From Rhizobiales bacterium TNE-4 (GTDB taxonomy: Bacteria > Pseudomonadota > Alphaproteobacteria > Rhizobiales > Beijerinckiaceae), in assembly GCA_019083985.1 (NCBI GenBank), contig JAHRCV010000001.1, positions 1,426,001 through 1,490,000 on the forward strand: a stretch of 64,000 nucleotides of DNA, read 5' to 3'. Every line of letters starts with the position of its first letter. Positions within the stretch are counted from its first letter, which is position 1. A program made the position numbers and the translations under genes. Under the pieces are notes generated by a model, which had not been told where the DNA came from, did not search any database, and saw nothing but the letters and a program-made list of their open reading frames with translations. Positions 9,473 to 19,858 of the stretch are shown piece after piece.

Positions 9473-10563
9473 TCAGGCAGCACCATCACGTCGTGAGGCG
9501 AAAAGGCGATTTCAATGCGCGCACCGACATCCGGCACGAAGGTCGACTGCCGAGACGCATTCAGCATGGCGACACGCCAGACATGCTGCGCAGTCCGTAC
9601 ACGTAATTCTGTCACATCGCCGCGATAGAGGCGTTGCTCGACCACCCCCTCAATCACGACCGCGCCAGGGATTGAACCCTGTGGTTCAAGCACACGAAGT
9701 TTTTCTGGCCGAATGCCAAGGGAAAAATCGCGGGCCGGTCCGGTATGAATTTCAAACGCAACACCATCGGCGGCGACCAGCGCACGACCGTCAAGGCGTG
9801 CGCGAATTTCAGGATCAATGACGTTTGTGTCACCAATGAAACGCGCCACGGCACGATTGGCCGGGCGCTCATATAAATCGGCAGGCGTGCCTGTCTGCAA
9901 TACTTTACCGGCCTGCATCACGGCGATGCGATCCGCCATCATCATTGCCTCATCTTGATCATGGGTCACGACAAGGAAAGCAATACCGAGCGATTTTTGT
10001 AGATGTTTTAATTCCTCCTGCGTTTCTTCGCGCAGACGACGATCAAGCGCGGCGAGCGGCTCATCAAGCAGAAGAAGTTTTGGCCGTTTTACGATCGCGC
10101 GCGCTAAGGCAACACGCTGCTTTTGTCCACCTGATAAGGCTTGTGGCTTACGTTCAGCAAAGGGCTGCATTTGTACAAGCCGCAAGGCTTCGGCCACGCG
10201 CGCAAAAATCTCGTGCTTGGCAACACCCTCTTCACGCAAACCGAAGGCGACATTCTCGAACACGTTGAGGTGCGGGAACAGCGCGTAATTCTGGAACATC
10301 ATGTTGACGGGACGCTTGTGCGGCGGCACATGCGTTACATCGTGTCCGGCGAGCAGGATCCGGCCGCGATCAGGTTCGCCAAAGCCGGCGATCATTCGCA
10401 TCAGGCTTGTCTTGCCGCAGCCTGAGGGGCCCAGCAGCGCAAAGAATTCACCCTCGCGAATGGTGAGCGATACATCATCGACAGCACGCACGGCACCGAA
10501 AGATTTGGAGACATGCTCGATGGTCACCAGTGGTGGCTGCTCCCGCCCCTCTTTCGCATGCAT
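9469..10563 (-). CDS. potG: Polyamine-type ABC transporter ATP-binding protein (PotG/PotA-like)
   Basis: ATPase that powers the importer. Walker A is GPSGCGKTS, the signature motif LSGGQKQR, Walker B LLLLDEPLAALD, and the switch histidine lies in VVTHDQDEA. A C-terminal TOBE-like domain (about residues 270-360) is present, as usual for this family. I start at ATG 10563 (MHAKEGREQ); a longer reading frame upstream encodes no recognisable domain and crosses the terminator of the preceding gene. No periplasmic binding protein gene lies next to the operon, which is unusual for this transporter type. Confidence 0.88.
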   Translation of the reverse strand: MHAKEGREQPPLVTIEHVSKSFGAVRAVDDVSLTIREGEFFALLGPSGCGKTSLMRMIAGFGEPDRGRILLAGHDVTHVPPHKRPVNMMFQNYALFPHLNVFENVAFGLREEGVAKHEIFARVAEALRLVQMQPFAERKPQALSGGQKQRVALARAIVKRPKLLLLDEPLAALDRRLREETQEELKHLQKSLGIAFLVVTHDQDEAMMMADRIAVMQAGKVLQTGTPADLYERPANRAVARFIGDTNVIDPEIRARLDGRALVAADGVAFEIHTGPARDFSLGIRPEKLRVLEPQGSIPGAVVIEGVVEQRLYRGDVTELRVRTAQHVWRVAMLNASRQSTFVPDVGARIEIAFSPHDVMVLPE

Positions 10564-10630
10564 GATGGTCTGTTGCCCTCGCCCCTGTCTGGCGAGTTTT
10601 GGCGCGCTTGCGCGTAAGGTCAAGAATGCG

Positions 10631-10655
10631 AAAACGCCCGGGATGGGCCCGGGCG
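10631..10655 (-). terminator. Terminator of the L,D-transpeptidase gene
   Basis: Read on the minus strand, CGCCCGGG and CCCGGGCG form an 8-bp stem with a 5-base loop, followed by TTTT. An outer 7-bp repeat (10624-10630 with 10654-10660) can extend the structure. It lies between the transpeptidase stop and the pot operon. Confidence 0.85.
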
Positions 10656-10682
10656 CATTCAACTCGATTCTGGTGATAAGCT

Positions 10683-11942
10683 TTACTGCGTGTCGTCGTT
10701 GCTGACAGCCATCGACGCGACCGGCACAGGACCCAAGCCATCCTTCTGGTAGATATCGTCGCGGAACTGAACGAGGCCGTCTGGCGTCGCCCAAGCGGTG
10801 ATATAAACCCAATAGACGGGGACAGGCTGGGCCAGACGCGCATCGACGCGATTGCCAGATTGGATCGCCTCGTCGATACGCTGGCGGTCCCAGCCGGGCG
10901 TGTCCTTCAAAAGCCAGGTGATGTAATCGCGCACATTCTGCACGCGCATACAGCCTGAAGAGACGAAACGGAAATCGTCGCCGAAAATGCCCTTCGACGG
11001 CGTGTCATGCATATAGACGCCGTGCGGGTTCGGAATGTTGATACGCACCACGCCAAGCGAGTTGAAATCGCCGCCGGGATCCTGCCGGAACATGTAGCGG
11101 GTCGCTTCATCCGAACGCCAATTGACTTGGCTCGGCTGCAATTCTTGACCCTGCTGGTTGTAGATGCGGATCTTGTTCTCGGTGAGATAATTCGGATCGG
11201 CCTGCATCTTCGGGATCAGATCCTTGCGGATGATCGAAGCTGGCACGGTCCAGAACGGGTTGAAATTGATATCGACGACGCGCGTCGTCATGATCGGGCT
11301 CTGGCGGTCGCTCTTGCCGACACCCGCCGCGTGGCGGGTTGCAACGACGCCATTTTCCACCGTCTCGACGGTTGCGGCCGGAATGTTGGCGACGACGAAG
11401 CGGTGACCAACATTGCCATAAGAGCGCAGGCGCACGAGGTTGGTTTCAAGCTGGCGCAGGCGCACATCGGCCGGGATGTTCATCGCCGCGATCGTTTGGG
11501 CGGTGAGCACGCCCGTCGGGATCAGGCCGTGGCGCTCTTGAAAGCGCTTCACAGCGGCCTCAACGAACGAATCGAACACGGGCGATGCGCCAGCGGTAGG
11601 ATCAAGGTCACCGGAGGCGACAAGACGTTTGCGCAGCGCCACGACGGCCGGGCCCTTCTGGCCTAGGCGGAGCGTGACACGCGGCATCGCCGGCCAGCCG
11701 CCTTGGGCAACGATCTGGCGATATTTCTCGATCATCTGCTCGGTGGCTGCCGTCGTCATCGGCGAGAGAACCGATGTTGAAGACCGCGCGACCGAGAGCG
11801 AGGTGACAGCGTCATAGCTCTGACGCCATTCAGCTTGGCCGCCGATCAGGCTTTGCGCCGACGCGGTAGAGACACCGGCCAGCAAAAAGCCGAACGTCAA
11901 TTCGCGGCGGGACAGGCGGGGGAAAGATCCGGAACTCGACAT
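10683..11942 (-). CDS. L,D-transpeptidase with peptidoglycan-binding domain (LdtP/YcbB-like)
   Basis: Periplasmic enzyme that makes 3-3 peptide cross-links in peptidoglycan or attaches proteins to it. The N-terminus has LSRRELTFGFLLAGVSTASA, a signal resembling a twin-arginine signal. A peptidoglycan-binding domain follows (about residues 120-170), then the YkuD catalytic domain with HDTPSKGIFG and SSGCMRVQN; the active cysteine is about residue 331. I start at ATG 11942 because the additional upstream residues carry no signal feature. An LdtR-type regulator is encoded 1.8 kb away, a pairing known in related bacteria. It is monocistronic, with its own terminator. Confidence 0.9.
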   Translation of the reverse strand: MSSSGSFPRLSRRELTFGFLLAGVSTASAQSLIGGQAEWRQSYDAVTSLSVARSSTSVLSPMTTAATEQMIEKYRQIVAQGGWPAMPRVTLRLGQKGPAVVALRKRLVASGDLDPTAGASPVFDSFVEAAVKRFQERHGLIPTGVLTAQTIAAMNIPADVRLRQLETNLVRLRSYGNVGHRFVVANIPAATVETVENGVVATRHAAGVGKSDRQSPIMTTRVVDINFNPFWTVPASIIRKDLIPKMQADPNYLTENKIRIYNQQGQELQPSQVNWRSDEATRYMFRQDPGGDFNSLGVVRINIPNPHGVYMHDTPSKGIFGDDFRFVSSGCMRVQNVRDYITWLLKDTPGWDRQRIDEAIQSGNRVDARLAQPVPVYWVYITAWATPDGLVQFRDDIYQKDGLGPVPVASMAVSNDDTQ

Positions 11943-12118
11943 CGTGCGTAACCAATCCGTCTTACAAGCGGGCACAGAGCCACACATCCCAGAGCGAAGT
12001 AAACGAAAGGTTTCGACCGTGCCGATTTTCGAAACCGAATGCGTAGCAAACCCCTCAAACAGGATCGGCGCGGCGATTTTAAGGCAGGCACCCTCTCAGG
12101 ATCGACGCAGGCCATAAC

Positions 12119-12928
12119 ATGGAAACAGCCCTTCCCGCCATCACAAGCCTTGGCGCTCTCCTCATTCTTTTCACGCTGGCCTGGTATGCGAGCGTCAGAA
12201 AAGCTGATGCCGGGATCGTCGACCTGTTCTGGGCCGGGAGCTTCGTTTTGCTCGGAGCGGTCGAAGCCGCACTGGTTCCACCCTCCCCCGCCGGTTGGGC
12301 CATTCTGGCCCTCACAGCGCTCTGGGCGGCCCGCTTGACGGCCCATCTCATTCACCGCCACCGCCATGCCCAAAGCGAGGATGCTCGCTATGCCACTATG
12401 CGGCGCGAAGGGGGGCCTGATTGGCCAGCCAAAAGCCTGAGGCGGGTGTTTCTGGTGCAGGCCGTCGCTCTCTGGGCCGTCGCGACGCCGCTTCATGCCG
12501 CTCTGCTACCTGGAGCGACACCGTCCTCGTTTGGGCCCATCGCCGGTGTTGGCTGCCTGCTCTTTCTGGTTGGGTTTACATTGGAAGCGATCGCCGATTG
12601 GCAGTTGATGCGTTTTAAGGCCGATCCCGCCCGACGCGGCCAAATCCTGCAAGATGGCCTTTATGGCCTGTGCCGCCATCCGAATTATCTCGGCGAAATC
12701 ATAGTCTGGTGGGGCCTTGGCTTGATCGCCTTCGGTCTGACCGACCGAATCTGGGCGCTCGGCGGGCCCGCGCTCCTCACCTTCTTCATCGTGAAAGTGT
12801 CAGGCGTCCCACCGCTTGAGGCCGTTTTGGCGACGCGCCCCGGCTATCAGGCTTGGGTTGAGCGGACCCCGGCGCTCTGGCCGTGGCCAATGCGGAAGCC
12901 CAGGAAGTTACAGCCAGAGGTTGATTGA
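12119..12928 (+). CDS. DUF1295 / steroid 5-alpha-reductase-like membrane protein
   Basis: Polytopic inner-membrane protein with about six to seven hydrophobic segments. The C-terminal signature GLCRHPNYLGEIIVWWGLGL is diagnostic for the DUF1295/isoprenylcysteine-methyltransferase-like superfamily, and WYASVRKADAGIVDLFW near the start is also family-typical. Substrate is unknown; related proteins act on lipids, steroids or prenylated compounds. It begins about 175 bases from the divergent transpeptidase gene. The last codons overlap the -35 box of the next promoter. Confidence 0.85.
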   Translation: METALPAITSLGALLILFTLAWYASVRKADAGIVDLFWAGSFVLLGAVEAALVPPSPAGWAILALTALWAARLTAHLIHRHRHAQSEDARYATMRREGGPDWPAKSLRRVFLVQAVALWAVATPLHAALLPGATPSSFGPIAGVGCLLFLVGFTLEAIADWQLMRFKADPARRGQILQDGLYGLCRHPNYLGEIIVWWGLGLIAFGLTDRIWALGGPALLTFFIVKVSGVPPLEAVLATRPGYQAWVERTPALWPWPMRKPRKLQPEVD

Positions 12929-12959
12929 CCTTACGTCTTAACCTATCATAATGATAGGT
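12925..12959 (+). promoter_or_regulatory. Promoter with palindromic operator for the toxin-antitoxin-like pair
   Basis: TTGACC at 12925-12930, a 16-base spacer and CATAAT at 12947-12952 form a strong sigma70-like promoter. The -10 box lies in the middle of a perfect palindrome, ACCTATCAT-A-ATGATAGGT (12941-12959). A repressor bound here would block RNA polymerase. Transcription would be expected to begin about 12959-12960, which is the first base of the ATG, giving a leaderless message. Confidence 0.7.
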
Positions 12960-13262
12960 ATGACTGAGGAGCAACCGCCATTCCTATCGGCTGAACAAGC
13001 GCTCCAAGTCATACGCGCACTGGCGGCTCAGTCTGACAACATTGTCATCATTCAACATGCGCGACAGCGAGGGCGACAAAGGCGGATTTCACCACGGCAG
13101 ATTCAACTGTGCTGCCTGAAAGGGTCGATCGTTGAAGGTCCCTTCCTCAACCCGCGCGGACAATGGCAGGTCAATCTGTTCCGGCATGCGGCTGGCGAAG
13201 CGATGACATGTGTAGCGGCGATTGATTGGCCATCACGGTTGATCATCATCACAGTGTTTTAA
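12960..13262 (+). CDS. DUF4258 protein, probable toxin of a toxin-antitoxin pair
   Basis: Basic 100-aa protein with the DUF4258 pattern: IIQHARQRGRQRRISPRQIQ, then GSIVEGPF and a C-terminal beta strand RLIIITVF. DUF4258 proteins are related to small RelE/BrnT-like folds and often occur as toxins. It is followed 11 bases later by a helix-turn-helix protein, the classic toxin-antitoxin layout. I start at ATG 12960 rather than the in-frame ATG at 12951, because 12951 lies inside the operator and -10 box. Whether it is an RNase is not shown by the sequence. Confidence 0.72.
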   Translation: MTEEQPPFLSAEQALQVIRALAAQSDNIVIIQHARQRGRQRRISPRQIQLCCLKGSIVEGPFLNPRGQWQVNLFRHAAGEAMTCVAAIDWPSRLIIITVF

Positions 13263-13273
13263 GGCGAGATGCG

Positions 13274-13726
13274 ATGACCCATCACTATATCGAAAGCGGT
13301 CTGGATCACGTTTTCTTGGAGAATGGTTATCGGTTGGTCGACACACCTTACGGTAAAGGTTTAACCATCCATGATGTCGGCGCGCTACACGGCGCCATTG
13401 CACAGGCCATCATTGCGGGTGCGCACAGCATGACGGGCGCCGAGCTCCGATTTCTGAGATTGGAAATGGACCTCACGCAGACACGGCTGGCCCGTTTGTT
13501 GGGCACGGAAGAGCAAACTCTACGGCGTTGGGAAAAAGCGCGGACGAAACCCGTTCCCGGCCCCGCGGACCGTATGTTACGTGCCCTGTACAGTGAATAT
13601 GCGGGGCATGACGGCAGTATCCGGCGCATGGTCGAACGTCTGGCTGAACAAGACAATGCAACGGCCCTTGGGACGATCACCCTGCGTGAAACCCGCAAAG
13701 GTTGGCAATTGGAAGCCCTTGCGTGA
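13274..13726 (+). CDS. Helix-turn-helix regulator, probable antitoxin (MqsA/HigA-like)
   Basis: A 150-aa protein with a helix-turn-helix at about residues 57-85, LRLEMDLTQTRLARLLGTEE then QTLRRWEKARTKPVPGPADR, as in antitoxins that repress their own operon. The N-terminal 50 residues (ESGLDHVFLENGYRLVDTPY) resemble the partner-binding region of this type. It is encoded 11 bases after the DUF4258 gene and probably binds the palindrome at 12941-12959. A strong terminator follows, so the pair is one transcription unit. Confidence 0.78.
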   Translation: MTHHYIESGLDHVFLENGYRLVDTPYGKGLTIHDVGALHGAIAQAIIAGAHSMTGAELRFLRLEMDLTQTRLARLLGTEEQTLRRWEKARTKPVPGPADRMLRALYSEYAGHDGSIRRMVERLAEQDNATALGTITLRETRKGWQLEALA

Positions 13727-13732
13727 TGCAGC

Positions 13733-13758
13733 AAGGGGCGCCTGAGCGCCCCTTTTTT
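13733..13758 (+). terminator. Terminator after the toxin-antitoxin-like pair
   Basis: A 9-bp stem (13733-13741 with 13746-13754) and CTGA loop run into six T. It lies between the convergent ends of the antitoxin gene and the LdtR-like gene. Confidence 0.92.
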
Positions 13759-13761
13759 CCT

Positions 13762-14271
13762 TCATAGACGGTAGCGGATGTGGTCCGACCAGAAGCGGTC
13801 GAGCCGGAGCAGCGTCTGGTTCATGCGCCGGAACTCGTCGCGATTGATGCCGCCGATTGGCTCCACATTGCGCACATGCTTTTCATAAAGCTCACGCACG
13901 ACATTGTGGATGTCACGGCCCAGTGGGGTCAGGCTAATCCGCACCGAACGGCGGTCCACACGCGAACGCTGATGGTGAAGATAGCCTAAATCGACCAGCT
14001 TCTTGAGATTGTAAGACACGTTGCTACCCAGATAGTAACCACGTGTCCGCAACTCACCAGCGGTCAATTCCTTGTCGCCGATGTTATAAAGCAACAAGGC
14101 TTGAACGGCGTTGACGTCGGAACGGCCACGTCGGTCGAATTCATCCTTAATGACATCCAAAAGGCGGCGATGAAGCCGTTCGACCAGCGAGAGGGTTTCA
14201 GCATAAAGCGGGCGAATATCGTCCTGCAGCTCGGGACGTTCGAAGATCGCAACTTCAGAAGCCATCGCCAT
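13762..14271 (-). CDS. ldtR: MarR-type transcriptional regulator, LdtR-like
   Basis: Winged-helix regulator of the MarR family, most like LdtR, which controls an L,D-transpeptidase and stress tolerance in Liberibacter and rhizobia. Recognition elements are visible: LLLYNIGDKELTAGELRTRG, then the helix SNVSYNLKKLVDLGYL and a wing with RSRVDRRSVRISLTPLG. AAAGGAGA precedes a series of ATGs; the third, at 14271, has the best spacing (first at 14277). Its likely target lies 1.8 kb away. A small membrane protein gene on the same strand lies upstream. Confidence 0.82.
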   Translation of the reverse strand: MAMASEVAIFERPELQDDIRPLYAETLSLVERLHRRLLDVIKDEFDRRGRSDVNAVQALLLYNIGDKELTAGELRTRGYYLGSNVSYNLKKLVDLGYLHHQRSRVDRRSVRISLTPLGRDIHNVVRELYEKHVRNVEPIGGINRDEFRRMNQTLLRLDRFWSDHIRYRL

Positions 14272-14290
14272 CATCATTCTCCTTTACACA

Positions 14291-14360
14291 ATTCATCTCG
14301 ATCAACTTGCAATCAAATTAGCGACGTCCTCTGAAAAGCATCTTAAATAACAAGATGAAT
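14291..14360. promoter_or_regulatory. Inverted repeats upstream of the LdtR-like gene
   Basis: ATTCATCT at 14291-14298 is mirrored by AGATGAAT at 14353-14360, and CATCTT at 14339-14344 by AAGATG at 14352-14357. These repeats lie in the A+T-rich leader of the regulator gene and could be an autoregulatory site. No experimental consensus was matched. Confidence 0.3.
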
Positions 14361-14441
14361 CGGGTGTTCATCCTGTTGCGGTGAACCAAATCTGAAAGGT
14401 GAATCAGGCGTTTGTATCGATGTTTAACGAAATGCGCGACG

Positions 14442-14839
14442 CTATGGTTTCGCATCTCTGAAATGGCGGGCTCCGGCGAGAAGCACAAGATAGACAAGTG
14501 CCAGAGCGGCATAAAGCCAAGGCCACTCAATCGGATCGAGATTGGAATCGGCGATCGTGCCATCAAGAATGATGGCCATCGCGATGGTGAGCAGCCAAAT
14601 CACCGCACCCCAACTTGCCAACATCCACAAGCCCACAGCTGCAATCAGATTGAACAGGGCAAACCCGGAAATAGCGAGACGCATCTGCAAAGCTGATGTC
14701 TCATAAACGCCGCCATAAGGGCCGATCCCGAGAATGATCGCCCACGCAAACAAACCTTCTGCCATCCATACGGCAGCGATGACACGCATGAAAATGATGC
14801 GCGTTTTTTCGAATGGAAAGCGCGCCAGCGATTCCATCA

Positions 14840-14840
<1 letters not shown>
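14442..14840 (-). CDS. Small four-helix membrane protein (DUF6163-like)
   Basis: A 132-aa protein with about four hydrophobic segments (for example IAAVWMAEGLFAWAIILGI and LLTIAMAIILDGTIA). I believe it belongs to a small family of Hyphomicrobiales membrane proteins often found next to ldtR; the function is unknown. Its ATG overlaps the stop of the upstream acyl-CoA hydrolase gene in TAATG, so the two are coupled. It may form part of an envelope-stress neighbourhood with the regulator that follows downstream. Confidence 0.7.
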
Positions 14841-17143
<2,303 letters not shown>

Positions 17144-17144
<1 letters not shown>

Positions 17145-18472
17145 TGCGGCGGCTTCTCGCCGCCCTCATTTTTGCCGTTACAACGCTGCTGGCTGCCTGC
17201 CATCCCTTCGGTGTGGATGATGAGCGCATCTGCCGCGCGATTTTACCTGCGATCAATCCTGCAGGCGTGACCATCCGCGTAACACGCAGCTTCGCCGAGC
17301 AGGGCACGATCCACATCAATTACGAAGCCACGCTGAACGGGCGGATGCGCCATCGCTTCATCGTCTGCCAATTTGGCAAGGGCGGTCTGCGCAGCGCCGA
17401 CCATGACCTTCTTGCTGTCACGACAGAGCAAGGGGCGATGAGCGGCGCATCGCTTCTTTTTCTGAAGCGATTTTATTTGTCATCACCGGAAGCCCTCTGG
17501 AACGAGCCCGGCGCTGCGCCGCGATCCGATTTGCCGCTGCTGACGGAAACAATGGCGCTCATCGTCCAGCATGCGCTTGCGGCGTTGCCGAGCCTTGCGA
17601 TCTACGCGCTGATTGCTGCGTCTTATGCGCTGATCTACGGCATTGTTGGGCGCATTCTGTTTGGATTTGGCGAGTTGGCGGTCATCGGCGGCACGGCGAC
17701 GACGCTGTCGATCATTGCCGGCCTCATCGTTTCACCTGGCTTCGCCATCACGGTCAGCCTTATCGGCATCATCATGGGTCTTGCAGCGGCGGCGTGGCAT
17801 GGGCTTGCTGCAGAACGTCTCGTCATCGCGCCCCTCCTCCATCAACACGGCCTGCCGATCCTGATCGCGACGACGGGCATGACGATTGCGCTCGCCGAAT
17901 ATATCCGCCTCTCGCAAGGCCAAGGGGGACGCTGGTTGTCGCCGCTTCTCTCATTTCCTGTGATGGTCGCGCGCACCGCCACCTTCTCCGTCACCGTCAC
18001 ACCGATTGCGGTGATTTCCGCCCTTGCGGGCTTTGCCGCGGCACTGGCCCTGATCCGTTTGATGAAGCGCAGCACCTTCGGTCAACAATGGCGGGCTTTG
18101 GCGGACGATCCCATCGCGGCCGCTTTGTGTGGTGTCGATCGGCGCGTGGTTTTTACCGCGTCCTTCCTGCTCGCCGCTGCTCTCGCGGGCCTGGCGGGTG
18201 TGCTCACAACTTTGAGCTTCGGCGGCGTGGGCTATGCGCAAGGCCTTACGCTCACGCTCAAGGCGCTGACGGCAGCGATCCTTGGCGGCATCGGTTCCGT
18301 TCGTGGCGCTTTATGGGGCGGCGTCCTGCTTGGGCTTTTTGAGGCGATTTGGTCCGCCAGCATGCCAATCGAGAGCCGAGACATCGCGGTTTACACGATT
18401 TTGGCACTCGTTCTCATTCTGCGGCCGGGCGGCCTTTTCGGTGAGCGGGCTGGCGCACCCCGTCCGGTATAA
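17144..18472 (+). CDS. LivH-like branched-chain amino acid permease fused to a lipoprotein-like N-terminal domain
   Basis: Residues 137-442 are a complete LivH-type permease with several membrane segments and the C-terminal AAILGGIGSVRGALWGGVLL motif. Residues 1-136 are unusual: a hydrophobic segment ending in a lipobox-like LLAAC (Cys19) and about 115 soluble residues with several cysteines and no domain I recognise. An internal ATG at 17552 would give the permease alone. ATG 17144 overlaps the hemB stop (TGATG). No other Liv subunits are nearby. It may be a true fusion, two coupled products, or a lineage-specific extension. Confidence 0.72.
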
Positions 18473-18557
18473 TCCCACCGTCTCTTTCGACAGGGGCATG
18501 CCCCCTTGGCAACGCCACAATCCCATAGCCATATGACGACAAAGAGGAGCCTTGCCG

Positions 18558-19022
18558 ATGAGTCTTGAGACGTCTTCCTACCCGACCCCTGCCCCAATCG
18601 CGCCGAATGTTGCGGGTGTCTTGGCGGGGCGCACGATCGGCTTTTTTGTCGACCTGATCCTGATCGGCATTCTCTGCTGCCTCATCTTCTTCCTGCTTGT
18701 CATTCCGCTTGGACTCGTCACCGGCGGATTGCTGTGGTTCCTGCTGCCACCTTTGTTTCCGATTGTCGCCTTTCTCTACAATGGCTTCACCATCAGCGGC
18801 CGCAAACAGGCCACGCCCGGCATGCGCTTGTTCGGCGTTCGTTTGCAAATGGCGGAGTCGGGCGGCGAAGTGAGTTTCCTGATCGCAGCGGTTCACGCGA
18901 TCTTCTATTATGTGAGCGTGAGTTTTCTCACGCCGTTCATCCTGCTTGTTGGTGTGTTCCGCTCCGACAGCCGGATGCTGCATGATTTATTGGCTGGCGT
19001 GATTGCGGTCCGCCGTGGGTAA
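18558..19022 (+). CDS. RDD-family membrane protein
   Basis: Small inner-membrane protein, 155 aa. The defining features are AGRTIGFFVDLILIGI near the start (the Arg-Asp pattern), GRKQATPGMRLFGVRLQ in the middle and SRMLHDLLAGVIAVRR at the end. Three or more hydrophobic stretches are present. GAGGAG lies 9 bases before ATG 18558; a TTG at 18552 is too close. RDD proteins have been linked to ion exchange, but the role here is not known. The arginyl/leucyl-transferase gene follows 37 bases later. Confidence 0.88.
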   Translation: MSLETSSYPTPAPIAPNVAGVLAGRTIGFFVDLILIGILCCLIFFLLVIPLGLVTGGLLWFLLPPLFPIVAFLYNGFTISGRKQATPGMRLFGVRLQMAESGGEVSFLIAAVHAIFYYVSVSFLTPFILLVGVFRSDSRMLHDLLAGVIAVRRG

Positions 19023-19059
19023 ACGCAATCCAAAAGGGCCTTGCGGGAGATCGTAATTC

Positions 19060-19827
19060 GTGACGACGCAACCGCGCGACACTCCGCAATTTTTCCTGAC
19101 CGCGCCAACGCGCTGCCCCTATTTGCCGGGCCGCGAGGAACGTAAAGTATTTACGCATCTTGTCGGCCGCCATGCCCGCGAGATGAATGATACATTGACT
19201 CAAGGCGGTTTCCGTCGCTCGCAAACCATCGCCTATCGACCTGCTTGCGATCTTTGCAAGGCGTGCGTTTCCGTGCGGATCCCGGTCGACGATTTCCAAC
19301 CCACACGCAACATGCGCAAGGTGCTGGCGCATAATGCCGACCTCCTCGGGCGCATAACGGTGAACCGTCCGAATTCCGAACAATACCGGCTGTTTCGGGA
19401 TTATGTGATGTCTCGCCATGGCGATGGTGGCATGGCCGATATGAGTGTGCTCGATTATTCGATGATGATCGAGGATACGCATGTCGAGACGCGGATCGTT
19501 GAATATCGCAGGCGTGGCCCCGACACATTCACGACCGGACGTGGGACTGGGCCGCTTCTTGGCCTTGCGCTCACCGACGTGCTCAGCGATGGCCTTTCCA
19601 TGGTCTATTCTTTTTTTGATATCGAGGAACGCCAGCGCAGTCTTGGGACCTTTATGATCCTCGATCATATCGCGCTGACGCGAAAGATGGGATTGCCCTA
19701 TCTCTACCTCGGCTATTGGGTCCAAGGTTCGCCGAAGATGGATTACAAAGCCCGCTTCCTGCCGCAGGAACGGCTCCTGCCCAATGGCTGGGCGCGGATC
19801 GATACACACGCGCCACTGCCAGCCTGA
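19060..19827 (+). CDS. bpt: Aspartate/glutamate leucyltransferase (Bpt/Ate family)
   Basis: Cytoplasmic aminoacyl-tRNA-protein transferase that adds Leu to proteins with N-terminal Asp or Glu, marking them for degradation by the N-end rule. The N-terminal CxxC-type motif is [13 protein letters not shown] (about residues 64-76), with [13 protein letters not shown] before it; the GNAT-like C-terminal part shows [20 protein letters not shown] and [18 protein letters not shown]. Start is GTG 19060, with GGGAG upstream. Typical length (255 aa). The neighbouring terminator is shared with parC. Confidence 0.92.
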   Translation: MTTQPRDTPQFFLTAPTRCPYLPGREERKVFTHLVGRHAREMNDTLTQGGFRRSQTIAYRPACDLCKACVSVRIPVDDFQPTRNMRKVLAHNADLLGRITVNRPNSEQYRLFRDYVMSRHGDGGMADMSVLDYSMMIEDTHVETRIVEYRRRGPDTFTTGRGTGPLLGLALTDVLSDGLSMVYSFFDIEERQRSLGTFMILDHIALTRKMGLPYLYLGYWVQGSPKMDYKARFLPQERLLPNGWARIDTHAPLPA

Positions 19828-19830
19828 ATG

Positions 19831-19852
19831 AAAACGGGCGCCACAGCGCCCG
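19831..19852 (-). terminator. Terminator of parC (convergent with bpt)
   Basis: CGGGCGC at 19835-19841 pairs with GCGCCCG at 19846-19852 around a CACA loop. On the minus strand the hairpin is followed by TTTT, so it ends the parC transcript and may also act on bpt. Confidence 0.75.
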
Positions 19853-19858
19853 CCTCGT

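Noticed and set aside
10564-10812. N-terminal extension of the PotG-like ATPase
   Set aside because: The extra residues cross the upstream terminator and carry no ABC domain; ATG 10563 fits the family.
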